From: Yimella sp.
GTDB taxonomy: Bacteria; Actinomycetota; Actinomycetes; Actinomycetales; Dermatophilaceae
Direction: 5' to 3'
Length of the DNA stretch: 14,396 nucleotides
Assembly (NCBI GenBank): GCA_030150425.1
Contig: JASLFY010000003.1
Span: 1 to 14,396 of the forward strand
The position numbers and the translations under genes were made by a program. The notes beneath the pieces are model-generated. The model did no database searches. It had not been told where the DNA came from and was given only the letters and a program-made list of their open reading frames with translations. Of the stretch, positions 1 to 5,522 are shown piece after piece. Each line of letters opens with the position of its first letter. Within the stretch, counting starts at the first letter, position 1.

Positions 1-250
1 CGTCGAAGCGACGCGGGCCACGGTCGTCACGGTTGAAGTCACGGCCGCCACGGTTGTCGTCACGGTCGAAGCGGCGCGGACCACGGTTGTCGCGGCTGTC
101 GCGATCGTCGCGGTTGAAGTTGCGGTCGCGGTCGTAGCCGCGGCCCCGCTCGCTGGACGGGCGGCGCACCTCGGAGCGGCGGGCCTCGGTCTTCTGGGTG
201 CGGGTCCAGCGGGCCTTCTTGCCGCCGGAGAATGCGTTGTTCTTGGGCAT
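1..250 (-). CDS. N-terminal part of an Arg/Asp/Gly-rich protein, probably DEAD-box RNA helicase (runs off the window)
   Basis: The reading frame opens at ATG 250-248 and stays open to the window edge, giving 83 residues. An AGAGG ribosome site lies about six bases upstream. Residues 1-30 are basic (MPKNNAFSGGKKARW...). From about residue 33 the protein is low-complexity Arg/Asp/Gly/Asn with a 21-residue unit (RGPRRFDRDDNRGGRDFNRD plus D) that begins to repeat. No catalytic domain is visible. In actinobacteria, such RGG/RDNR-rich disordered tails are typical of DEAD-box RNA helicases that remodel RNA in ribosome assembly and cold adaptation; here the tail would be N-terminal. Another RNA-binding protein is possible. 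The coding call is firm; the helicase identity is inference from composition only. Confidence 0.6.
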   Translation of the reverse strand, partial: MPKNNAFSGGKKARWTRTQKTEARRSEVRRPSSERGRGYDRDRNFNRDDRDSRDNRGPRRFDRDDNRGGRDFNRDDRGPRRFD

Positions 251-340
251 GGCTGCCTCTTTCCTCGTCGTGGCATCACGAGGAGTCGCACGTCAGTCCG
301 AGGAGTATCGGTCGTTGCGTTCTCGCGTGGGTCGCCGGCC

Positions 341-354
341 CTGAGTCGACTCAG
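341..354. promoter_or_regulatory. 14-bp perfect palindrome, possible operator
   Basis: CTGAGTCGACTCAG reads identically on both strands. It lies in the divergent intergenic region, about 90 bases upstream of the leftward start codon. A dimeric regulator site is a reasonable guess. No regulator is identified and chance occurrence is not excluded. Confidence 0.3.
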
Positions 355-515
355 CGGTCCGGGAACAGTGATGCCGGAGATCTCGGCGCCCACGAAACGA
401 AGGTAAGAAAAATGAACGCAAGATCGGTGAATGGTCCCTCCACCATAGCGGGCCGGGGTCGATCCTTCGAAATCGAAGCGGTCCCGCAACGGGGTGAGAT
501 CGCCCACATCCGCTC

Positions 516-581
516 GAGGTGACTGGTTTTCGGTGAGGTGACTGCCCATGCCCAGTCACCTCACCGACAACCAGTCACCTC
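516..581. repeat. 29-bp inverted repeat with internal direct repeats
   Basis: The left arm (516-544) and right arm (553-581) pair over 29 bases with a single mismatch (A in one arm, C in the other), around the 8-base loop CCCATGCC. Each arm contains GAGGTGACTG twice, 19 bases apart, so the element holds four copies: 516-525, 535-544, and inverted at 553-562 and 572-581. It lies just upstream of the TetR-operon promoter. It does not follow a gene end on either strand, so a simple terminator role is unlikely. It could be an intergenic repeat family (REP/MITE-like) or a multi-site protein-binding element. Confidence 0.7.
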
Positions 582-587
582 ACGGAA

Positions 588-603
588 TTGAGCGGTTGCT
601 CAA
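588..603. promoter_or_regulatory. Operator 1 (TTGAGC-N4-GCTCAA)
   Basis: TTGAGCGGTTGCTCAA is a perfect 6-bp inverted repeat with a four-base centre. It has the same arms as a second site 33 bases downstream. It overlaps the -35 box of the promoter of an operon encoding a TetR-family regulator, which is typical of autoregulation. Confidence 0.6.
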
Positions 604-616
604 ATGGGCATATCCT
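588..616 (+). promoter_or_regulatory. Promoter of the membrane-protein/TetR operon
   Basis: TTGAGC at 588-593 and TATCCT at 611-616 are separated by exactly 17 bases, fitting a vegetative sigma-70-type promoter (4/6 matches in each box). Transcription would start near 623, inside the second operator. The -35 box is also the left arm of operator 1, so a bound repressor would block polymerase. Confidence 0.55.
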
Positions 617-620
617 CGAG

Positions 621-636
621 TTGAGCGAACGCTCAA
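621..636. promoter_or_regulatory. Operator 2 (TTGAGCG-AA-CGCTCAA)
   Basis: TTGAGCGAACGCTCAA is a perfect 7-bp inverted repeat with the same arms as operator 1. Centre-to-centre distance is 33 bp, about three helical turns, so two dimers would sit on the same DNA face. It covers the expected transcription start. Confidence 0.6.
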
Positions 637-653
637 TCCCTGGGGAGGACTTC

Positions 654-1001
654 ATGCGTACGACCAACTACTGGCTCTTCTGCCTCTGGCTCCTGGTCGC
701 CGTCGCCGGCGCTCTCACGCTTCTCGGCATGTTCACGATCGGGCCGTTCGTCGCACCGGTCGCGCTCCTGCTGTTCGTGGTCGCCACGATCGGGACGGTG
801 CGCCGCCCCGGCCGGGTCCACAGCACCCTGGGCGCACTGGTCCCCCTCCCCTGGGCCGCCGTGCTGGTCGCGGCGTACGTCGCCCCGGTCGGCGCGCTCG
901 TCGGCTGCATCGCCGGCTCCGTCCTCGCGTCGGTCGCGATCGGTGTCGCCTTCGGGGTCTGCGAGGGCCGCCGTACGAGCGTGCCGGGCACCGCCCGATG
1001 A
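654..1001 (+). CDS. Small four-helix membrane protein, co-transcribed with a TetR regulator
   Basis: This 115-residue protein is not a family I recognise. It is strongly hydrophobic, with probable membrane helices near residues 6-28, 30-48, 60-77 and 79-102, and a short polar Arg-rich C-terminus (CEGRRTSVPGTAR). ATG 654 is chosen because GGGAGGA lies just upstream (642-648); an in-frame TTG at 588 falls inside the operator and is not used. It is the first gene of the operon, and its stop overlaps the next start (ATGA at 998-1001), implying coupled translation. Because a TetR repressor follows directly and two operators precede it, it is the likely regulated effector, perhaps a small transporter or stress membrane protein. 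That role is inference. Confidence 0.8.
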   Translation: MRTTNYWLFCLWLLVAVAGALTLLGMFTIGPFVAPVALLLFVVATIGTVRRPGRVHSTLGALVPLPWAAVLVAAYVAPVGALVGCIAGSVLASVAIGVAFGVCEGRRTSVPGTAR

Positions 1002-1642
1002 CCGCCACCCGCGACCGCCTGATCACGGCGACGATCGACCTGATCCGGACCGAGGGACTCGCCGCCGTCTCCGCACGCTCCGTCGGCCGGGTCGCCGACG
1101 CCAACCAGGCCCTGGTCTTCTACCACTTCGGCACCCGCGCGGCACTGGTGGAAGCCGCGTACGACACCAGCGTCGCCGCCGCCACTCAGGACTACGCCGA
1201 CCAGCTCGGACAGGCGAACTCGGTCGGTGATCTGCTCGCCGTCGCCGACCGCATCCGCGCGACCGAACAGGGGCGCGGGAACGTACAGCTGATGGGCCAA
1301 CTGCTCGCCGGCGCGCAACACGACGACGCCCTGCGTACGCTCGCCGTCCGGTCGGTCGAGGCGTGGGCCGACGCCGTCGAGCCGGCCGTACGTCGAGCCC
1401 TGTCCGACGGTGTCCTCGCCGATCTCGTCGACCCGGCCGCCGTCACCCGGCTGCTGTGCGCCGCGTTGCTCGGCTTCGAGCTCTACAGCGGCATCGACCC
1501 CGAACGCGCCGAGAGCGCGTTCGGGGTCCTGGCCGATCTGGCTGCCCTGGCCGAGGTGATCGACGACCTCCCCGCCCCCGCCGTACGCGCGGTGCGGGCC
1601 GGTCTGCGTCGCCGCCTCGGCCGGCGGGTCAGTCCGTCGTAG
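998..1642 (+). CDS. TetR-family transcriptional regulator
   Basis: This 214-residue protein has a typical TetR layout. The N-terminal helix-turn-helix lies at about residues 5-51, with the family signature (ARSVGRVADANQALVFYHFG, then TRAALVEAAYD). A helical ligand-binding and dimerisation domain fills the rest. TetR proteins act as dimers that release DNA on binding a small molecule. The start overlaps the stop of the membrane-protein gene by four bases, so the two are one operon. Two palindromes sharing TTGAGC/GCTCAA arms overlap the operon promoter and are the natural candidate sites for autorepression. The inducer cannot be told from sequence. The C-terminus overlaps the convergent malic enzyme gene by 14 bases. 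Confidence 0.9.
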   Translation: MTATRDRLITATIDLIRTEGLAAVSARSVGRVADANQALVFYHFGTRAALVEAAYDTSVAAATQDYADQLGQANSVGDLLAVADRIRATEQGRGNVQLMGQLLAGAQHDDALRTLAVRSVEAWADAVEPAVRRALSDGVLADLVDPAAVTRLLCAALLGFELYSGIDPERAESAFGVLADLAALAEVIDDLPAPAVRAVRAGLRRRLGRRVSPS

Positions 1643-3056
1643 TTTCCGGCGAGCCCTGCTCGGCGCGGGCCGCCTGCTCGACCGCGCGGGCGACGACGGT
1701 CGAGATGTCCGGCTGGAAAACGCTCGGTATGATGTACGCCGGATTCAGCTCGTCGGTCGACACGACGTCGGCGAGCGCCTCCGCGGCAGCCAGCATGATG
1801 CCGTCGGAGATGCCACCGGCCTGCGCGTCGATCAGACCGCGGAAGACGCCCGGGAAGACCAGCACGTTGTTGATCTGGTTGGCGAAGTCGCTGCGCCCGG
1901 TGGCGACCACGGTGGCGTGCTGCGCCGCGGCGTTCGGGTCGACCTCCGGCTGCGGGTTGGCGAGCGCGAACACGATCGCGTCGTCGTTCATCTTCGCGAT
2001 GTCGTCGCCGTCGAGAAGATTCGGCGCGGAGACGCCGATGAAGACGTCGGCGCCCTCGATGACGTCCTTGAGCGAGCCGGACAGGCCGCGCGGGTTGGTG
2101 TTCTCGGCGACCCAGGACAGGAACTTGTCCTTGCCGGCGACGATGTCGGCGCGGTCGGTGGTGACCACACCGTTGATGTCGGAGACGACGACATCCTTCG
2201 CGCCGGCGTGCAGCAGCAGCCGGGTGATCGCGGTGCCCGCGGCGCCCGCTCCGGACTGGACGATGCGTACGTCGGACAGTTCCTTGCCGACCACCCGCAG
2301 CGCGTTGCGCAGCGCGGCGAGCACCACGATCGCGGTGCCGTGCTGGTCGTCGTGGAAGACCGGGATGTCGAGCTCGTCGCGCAGGCGGCGCTCGATGTCG
2401 AAACAGCGCGGCGCCGCGATGTCCTCGAGGTTGATGCCGGCGAAGACCGGTGCGATCGCCTTGACCGTGCGCACGATCTCGTCGGGGTCCTTGGTGTCCA
2501 GGCAGATGGGGAAGGCGTCGATGTCGGCGAACCGCTTGAACAGGGCGGCCTTACCCTCCATCACCGGCATCGCGGCCAGCGGGCCGATGTCGCCCAGGCC
2601 GAGCACCGCGGTGCCGTCGGTGACCACGGCGATCGTGTTGCGCTTGATGGTGAGTCGGCGGGCGTCCTCGGGGTTGTCGTGGATCGCCATGCAGACCCGC
2701 GCGACGCCCGGGGTGTAGACCATCGACAGGTCGTCACGGTTGCGGATCGGCTGCTTGGACTTGATCTCGATCTTGCCGCCGAGGTGGGCCAGGAAGGTGC
2801 GGTCGCTGACCTTGTGGACGACGACGCCCTCGATGCCGCGCATCGCCTCGACGATCTGGTCGGCGTGGTCGCTGTCGTGCGGCGCGACGGTGACGTCGAT
2901 CTTCAACCGGTTGTGGTCGGACGAGGTGATGTCCAGACCGGTGATCAGACCGCCGGTGCGTTCGATGGTCCCGGTGAGCTCACTGATCGCGGTCGCTCGA
3001 CCGGGAAGTTCGAGGCGGACGGTGATCGAGTTGGAGACCGAGGGCATCGCTGTCAT
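1629..3056 (-). CDS. NAD(P)-dependent malic enzyme with N-terminal ACT domain
   Basis: This 475-residue enzyme oxidatively decarboxylates L-malate to pyruvate and CO2, linking the TCA cycle to pyruvate and reducing power. Residues 9-85 resemble an ACT regulatory domain. The catalytic part shows SMVYTPGVA (111-119, catalytic Tyr114), GLGDIG (153-158), EGKAALFKRFADIDAFP (167-183), NLEDI (209-213), FHDDQHGTA (234-242), the dinucleotide loop GAGAAG (269-274) and ALANPQPE (364-371). The C-terminal phosphotransacetylase domain of MaeB is absent, so this is the short bacterial type. ATG 3056 is preferred: it has no Shine-Dalgarno but sits at the expected start of a leaderless transcript. ATG 3047 is an alternative. 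The frame is open further upstream, but that part overlaps tmRNA and the divergent gene and is not real. NAD versus NADP preference is undecided. Confidence 0.93.
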   Translation of the reverse strand: MTAMPSVSNSITVRLELPGRATAISELTGTIERTGGLITGLDITSSDHNRLKIDVTVAPHDSDHADQIVEAMRGIEGVVVHKVSDRTFLAHLGGKIEIKSKQPIRNRDDLSMVYTPGVARVCMAIHDNPEDARRLTIKRNTIAVVTDGTAVLGLGDIGPLAAMPVMEGKAALFKRFADIDAFPICLDTKDPDEIVRTVKAIAPVFAGINLEDIAAPRCFDIERRLRDELDIPVFHDDQHGTAIVVLAALRNALRVVGKELSDVRIVQSGAGAAGTAITRLLLHAGAKDVVVSDINGVVTTDRADIVAGKDKFLSWVAENTNPRGLSGSLKDVIEGADVFIGVSAPNLLDGDDIAKMNDDAIVFALANPQPEVDPNAAAQHATVVATGRSDFANQINNVLVFPGVFRGLIDAQAGGISDGIMLAAAEALADVVSTDELNPAYIIPSVFQPDISTVVARAVEQAARAEQGSPETTTD

Positions 3057-3062
3057 GGCACT

Positions 3063-3088
3063 TTCATACCGCGTCGGCCGCGAGCCGT
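3063..3088 (-). promoter_or_regulatory. Probable leaderless promoter of the malic enzyme gene
   Basis: On the minus strand, TATGAA (3068-3063) sits six bases before ATG 3056, so transcription would begin at or next to the A of the start codon. A possible -35 (TTGCCA) lies 19 bases further upstream, a slightly long spacing. Leaderless mRNAs are frequent in actinobacteria, and no ribosome site is visible here. Confidence 0.4.
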
Positions 3089-3119
3089 GGCAACTGCCTC
3101 CCCGTGCGAGGCTGTGACA

Positions 3120-3725
3120 ATGAGGCCTTCCAGCACCGGAGTCACCGTCGTCGGCACCGCAACTGTGCCCCTCGAAACGACACACGTACGACTGACCGTC
3201 GCCGTCGAGTCGATCGCCGCCACCGCCGCGCCGGCACTGGACGACAACACCGCCGCGGCCCAGCGGCTGCTCGACGCCGTGTCGGGCGCCGGCGTCCCGC
3301 CGGAACGCGTACGAACCCTGGGGCTGACGCTCGACGCCCGATGGGGCGAGGGCGACCGGATCACCGGCCACGTCGCGCGGCAGCGGTTCGTGGTCGAGGC
3401 ACCGCAGGTCGCGACCATCTCCGCGCTGCTCACCGACCTCGGTGACCGGCTCGGCGACCGGTTGCGTTTGGAGAACGTCGAGATGGGCCAGCAGCCGTCG
3501 GCCGAGGCGATCGGCGCCAGCGAACGCGACGCCTTTGCCGATGCCCTGTCCCGCGCGACCCAGTTGGCGGAGACGGCCGGTCGCCGCCTGGGCGAGGTGC
3601 GCTCGGTGTCGGTGGAGCCCGGTGACGGGCGCGGTCCCCACCCGGTCGCGTTCAAGGCCGCGTCGCTCGCGCCGGGCGAGGGATCGCTGACCACCGCGGT
3701 GCGGGTGAGCTGGGACTGGGCCTGA
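3120..3725 (+). CDS. SIMPL (DUF541) domain protein
   Basis: This 201-residue protein starts MRPSSTGVTVVGTATVPLET. A leading VTVVGTATV strand followed by long alternating strand/helix segments, and a late EVRSVSVEP stretch, match the SIMPL/DUF541 (YggE-like) fold. The family's biochemical role is poorly defined; members have been linked to oxidative-stress tolerance. Unlike many periplasmic members, no signal peptide or membrane helix is visible, so a cytosolic location is likely. ATG 3120 has GAGG (3108-3111) eight bases upstream. It is divergent from the malic enzyme gene across only 63 bases and convergent with tmRNA (37 bases apart). The fold assignment is moderately sure; function is unknown. 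Confidence 0.78.
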   Translation: MRPSSTGVTVVGTATVPLETTHVRLTVAVESIAATAAPALDDNTAAAQRLLDAVSGAGVPPERVRTLGLTLDARWGEGDRITGHVARQRFVVEAPQVATISALLTDLGDRLGDRLRLENVEMGQQPSAEAIGASERDAFADALSRATQLAETAGRRLGEVRSVSVEPGDGRGPHPVAFKAASLAPGEGSLTTAVRVSWDWA

Positions 3726-3762
3726 GGACTGCGACAGCCGCACAGCGTGACGTGTCCAGGGG

Positions 3763-4129
3763 TGGTGGAGGTGGCGGGAATCGAACCCGCGTCCGCCAAC
3801 CGTGAGAAGGGACTTCTCCGGGCGCAGTGCGCTGTGGATTTTCTCGGCCCCGGGGCTCGCGCGCACACGTTCCCTGACAGGCCCAGCCGAGTAAGAGTCC
3901 CGCGTCGCCCCTCGGCGTGACGACGCAGCAAGTTCTCTAGCTGACGCCAGACACTGAGTCGAGAACTACCTCAGGCTGACGGACTTCGGGGCTCGCTCAG
4001 GCGGCGAGGGCGAAGTCGGTGCGCTTGTTGTTGGCACCTATTGGTTTGCACGGAGCGTTTACGAGATAACCGTGCATCCTCGGCCCGCTTCTCCCTTGAC
4101 GGCGATCGACGTCGAAACCGATCACCCCC
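3763..4129 (-). ncRNA. ssrA: tmRNA (transfer-messenger RNA)
   Basis: tmRNA rescues ribosomes stalled on broken mRNAs and, with SmpB, tags the nascent peptide for proteolysis. At 367 bases the length is typical. The 5' end GGGGGTG (4129-4123) pairs with CACCTCC near the 3' end (one G-U pair), followed by ACCA, so CCA is encoded (3765-3763). The T-arm GCGGG-TTCGATT-CCCGC lies at 3790-3774. The conserved GGTTTCGACG lies near 4119-4110. A resume codon GCC opens a 12-codon tag reading frame (4035-3997) encoding ANNKRTDFALAA and stopping at TGA. The ends are inferred from acceptor-stem pairing and could be off by a base. Confidence 0.96.
3997..4035 (-). other. tmRNA tag-peptide reading frame (ANNKRTDFALAA)
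   Basis: Twelve sense codons and a TGA stop encode ANNKRTDFALAA. The ALAA end is the degradation signal recognised by Clp-type proteases. The resume codon is GCC instead of the commoner GCA. Confidence 0.93.
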
Positions 4130-4157
4130 GTGGGGCGGACACGTCACGCTGTGCAGT

Positions 4158-4163
4158 TGTCAA
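4158..4163 (-). promoter_or_regulatory. -35 box of the tmRNA promoter
   Basis: A perfect TTGACA (minus strand, 4163-4158) starts 34 bases upstream of the inferred mature 5' end, the right distance for a -35 box if transcription begins near that end. The matching -10 region (about 4135-4141) is GC-rich and poor, so the exact start is uncertain. Confidence 0.45.
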
Positions 4164-4187
4164 CCGTTCGATCCTAACGAAGCAACC

Positions 4188-4222
4188 CGGCCGCCCGCGA
4201 CTTCATTCCGCGCGGGCGGCCG
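4188..4222 (-). terminator. Hairpin terminator after the fatty-acid methylation operon
   Basis: CGGCCGCCCGCG (4188-4199) and CGCGGGCGGCCG (4211-4222) form a perfect 12-bp stem with an 11-base loop. On the minus strand it lies 14 bases after the methyltransferase stop and is followed by the moderately T-rich TTGCTTCGTT. It sits between that gene and the tmRNA promoter, so it would keep the two units apart. Confidence 0.65.
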
Positions 4223-4235
4223 CGTGCCCCGGCAA

Positions 4236-5522
4236 TCAGCGGAAGTCGGGGCGCAGCGGGTACGCGCCGACCCCGTGGTCGTCGAGCTTCTGCCCGAGGA
4301 TCTGGTGCAGCTGAATGTTGTTGTGTTCGAAGCCGATCGACGATCCGGCGAGGTAGAGACCCCAGACCCGCGCGGTGCCCAGGTCGGACAGCCGTACGCA
4401 CTCGTCCCAGTTCGCCGACAGGTTCTTCGCCCACGCGCGGGTGGTGCGGGCGTAGTGCTCGCGCAGGTCCTCCAAGTGACGGACCTCGAAACCGGTGCGC
4501 TGCATCGTCTGCACCAGCACACCCGCCGAGGCGAGCTCGCCGTCCGGGAAGACGTAGCGGTTGATGAACCCGCCCTTGCTCAGACCGCTGCGGTTGGCGT
4601 CGGCGTAGGTGATGCAGTGGTTCAGCAGCCGGCCGCCCGGCTTCAGCTTGGCGTAGAGCGACTGGAAGTACGACGGGTAGTTCTTCACGCCGATGTGCTC
4701 GGTGAGCCCGATCGAACTGATCGCGTCGAAGTCGGTCTCGGCGACGTCGCGGTAGTCGGTGAAGCGCACCGACGCACGGTCGGCCAACCCCTCGTGCTCC
4801 AGCCACGCCTGGCCGTACGACGCCTGCTCCTTCGACAGCGTCGCCCCGATCGCGGTGACGCCGTAGTGCTTGACGGCGTGGCGCACCATGCCGCCCCAAC
4901 CGCAGCCGACGTCGAGCAGCCGCATCCCCGGCTCCAGCCCGAGCTTGCGGCAGACGAGGTCGAACTTGTGCTCCTGCGCCTCCTCCAACGTCGCCCCGTC
5001 ATGCGGGTACGCGGCGCAGGTGTAGGCCATCGACGGACCGAGCACCAACTCGTAGAAGTCGTTGCTGACGTCGTAGTGGTGCTTGATCGCCTCGGCGTCG
5101 CGACCGCGCGAGTGGCGGGCGCCGGACAGGATCCGACGCCACTGGGCCGGCCGCTCCTGCGGCGGCAGCTCCGGCGGGCTGAACGACTTCAGCCCGAGCG
5201 ACGGCAGGGTCTTGGCGACGTCGGCCGGCTTGGCGCGCAGCTGCTGGAAGCCGACCATGAAGTGCTGCAGGAAGTCGTACGGATCGCCCGGGTCCATCCC
5301 GTCGATCGTCAGGTCGCCCATGATGTACGCGCGGGCCAGGCCCAGCTCGCCCGGCGCGGTGACCAGGTAGCGCAGGGCGCGCTCGTTGCGCAGCTCGATC
5401 TCGAACGCGGCGTCCGGGTTGCCGCCGGTCGAACCGTCGTACGCCCGCAGCCGGAACGGCACGTCCGTTCCGAGCAGGGAGTCGGAGATCTGGGCGATCG
5501 TCATGTGGGTCGCGACGCTCAT
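4236..5522 (-). CDS. tmsB: SAM-dependent fatty-acid methyltransferase, cyclopropane-synthase family (UfaA1/TmsB/BfaB-like)
   Basis: This 428-residue protein matches the cyclopropane fatty-acid synthase family. It has the segment HHYDVSNDFYELVLGPSMAY (148-167), SAM motif I VGCGWGG (205-211), GLTEHIG (272-278, with the conserved Glu-His) and NRYVFPDGEL (321-330). The family methylates cis double bonds of acyl chains in membrane phospholipids. With an FAD oxidoreductase as operon partner, the closest known role is the first step of 10-methyl fatty-acid synthesis: transfer of a methyl to C10 of oleoyl chains to give a 10-methylene product. ATG 5522 overlaps the partner's stop (ATGA), so translation is coupled; ATG 5504 is an alternative. 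A simple cyclopropane synthase is the main alternative. The symbol rests on gene pairing. Confidence 0.85.
   Translation of the reverse strand: MSVATHMTIAQISDSLLGTDVPFRLRAYDGSTGGNPDAAFEIELRNERALRYLVTAPGELGLARAYIMGDLTIDGMDPGDPYDFLQHFMVGFQQLRAKPADVAKTLPSLGLKSFSPPELPPQERPAQWRRILSGARHSRGRDAEAIKHHYDVSNDFYELVLGPSMAYTCAAYPHDGATLEEAQEHKFDLVCRKLGLEPGMRLLDVGCGWGGMVRHAVKHYGVTAIGATLSKEQASYGQAWLEHEGLADRASVRFTDYRDVAETDFDAISSIGLTEHIGVKNYPSYFQSLYAKLKPGGRLLNHCITYADANRSGLSKGGFINRYVFPDGELASAGVLVQTMQRTGFEVRHLEDLREHYARTTRAWAKNLSANWDECVRLSDLGTARVWGLYLAGSSIGFEHNNIQLHQILGQKLDDHGVGAYPLRPDFR

Larger units (their letters stand above)
251..653. other. Divergent intergenic region, 403 bases, no gene
   Basis: This stretch separates the minus-strand Arg/Asp-rich gene from the plus-strand membrane-protein/TetR operon. 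I find no convincing coding sequence in it. It holds a 14-bp perfect palindrome, a 29-bp inverted repeat with an 8-base loop, and the promoter with two operators of the rightward operon (each listed separately). A smaller hairpin (CCTCGT at 263-268 with ACGAGG at 278-283) sits just upstream of the ribosome site of the leftward gene. Around 250-300 bases are left for the leader of that gene. A long leader is common for cold-inducible RNA helicases, but I could not place a convincing promoter for it. Confidence 0.7.

Noticed and set aside
1..140. Tandem repetitive DNA resembling a repeat array
   Set aside because: The repeats keep the reading frame, encode a low-complexity protein segment and lack uniform repeats with unique spacers, so this is not CRISPR.
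1917..3119. Long plus-strand open frame opposite the malic enzyme gene, continuous with the SIMPL gene
   Set aside because: It is the complement of a well-conserved enzyme with clear catalytic motifs. Its translation is Arg/Val/Asp-biased with no fold signature. Only the part from ATG 3120 is a real gene.
3763..3800. tRNA-like 3' end with GGTTCGATTCC and CCA
   Set aside because: No anticodon arm or separate tRNA body follows; the 5' half lies 330 bases away and the segment belongs to tmRNA.
3057..3866. Upstream extension of the malic enzyme reading frame
   Set aside because: It would run across the SIMPL gene and into tmRNA, has no family similarity, and the conserved protein begins at about 3056.
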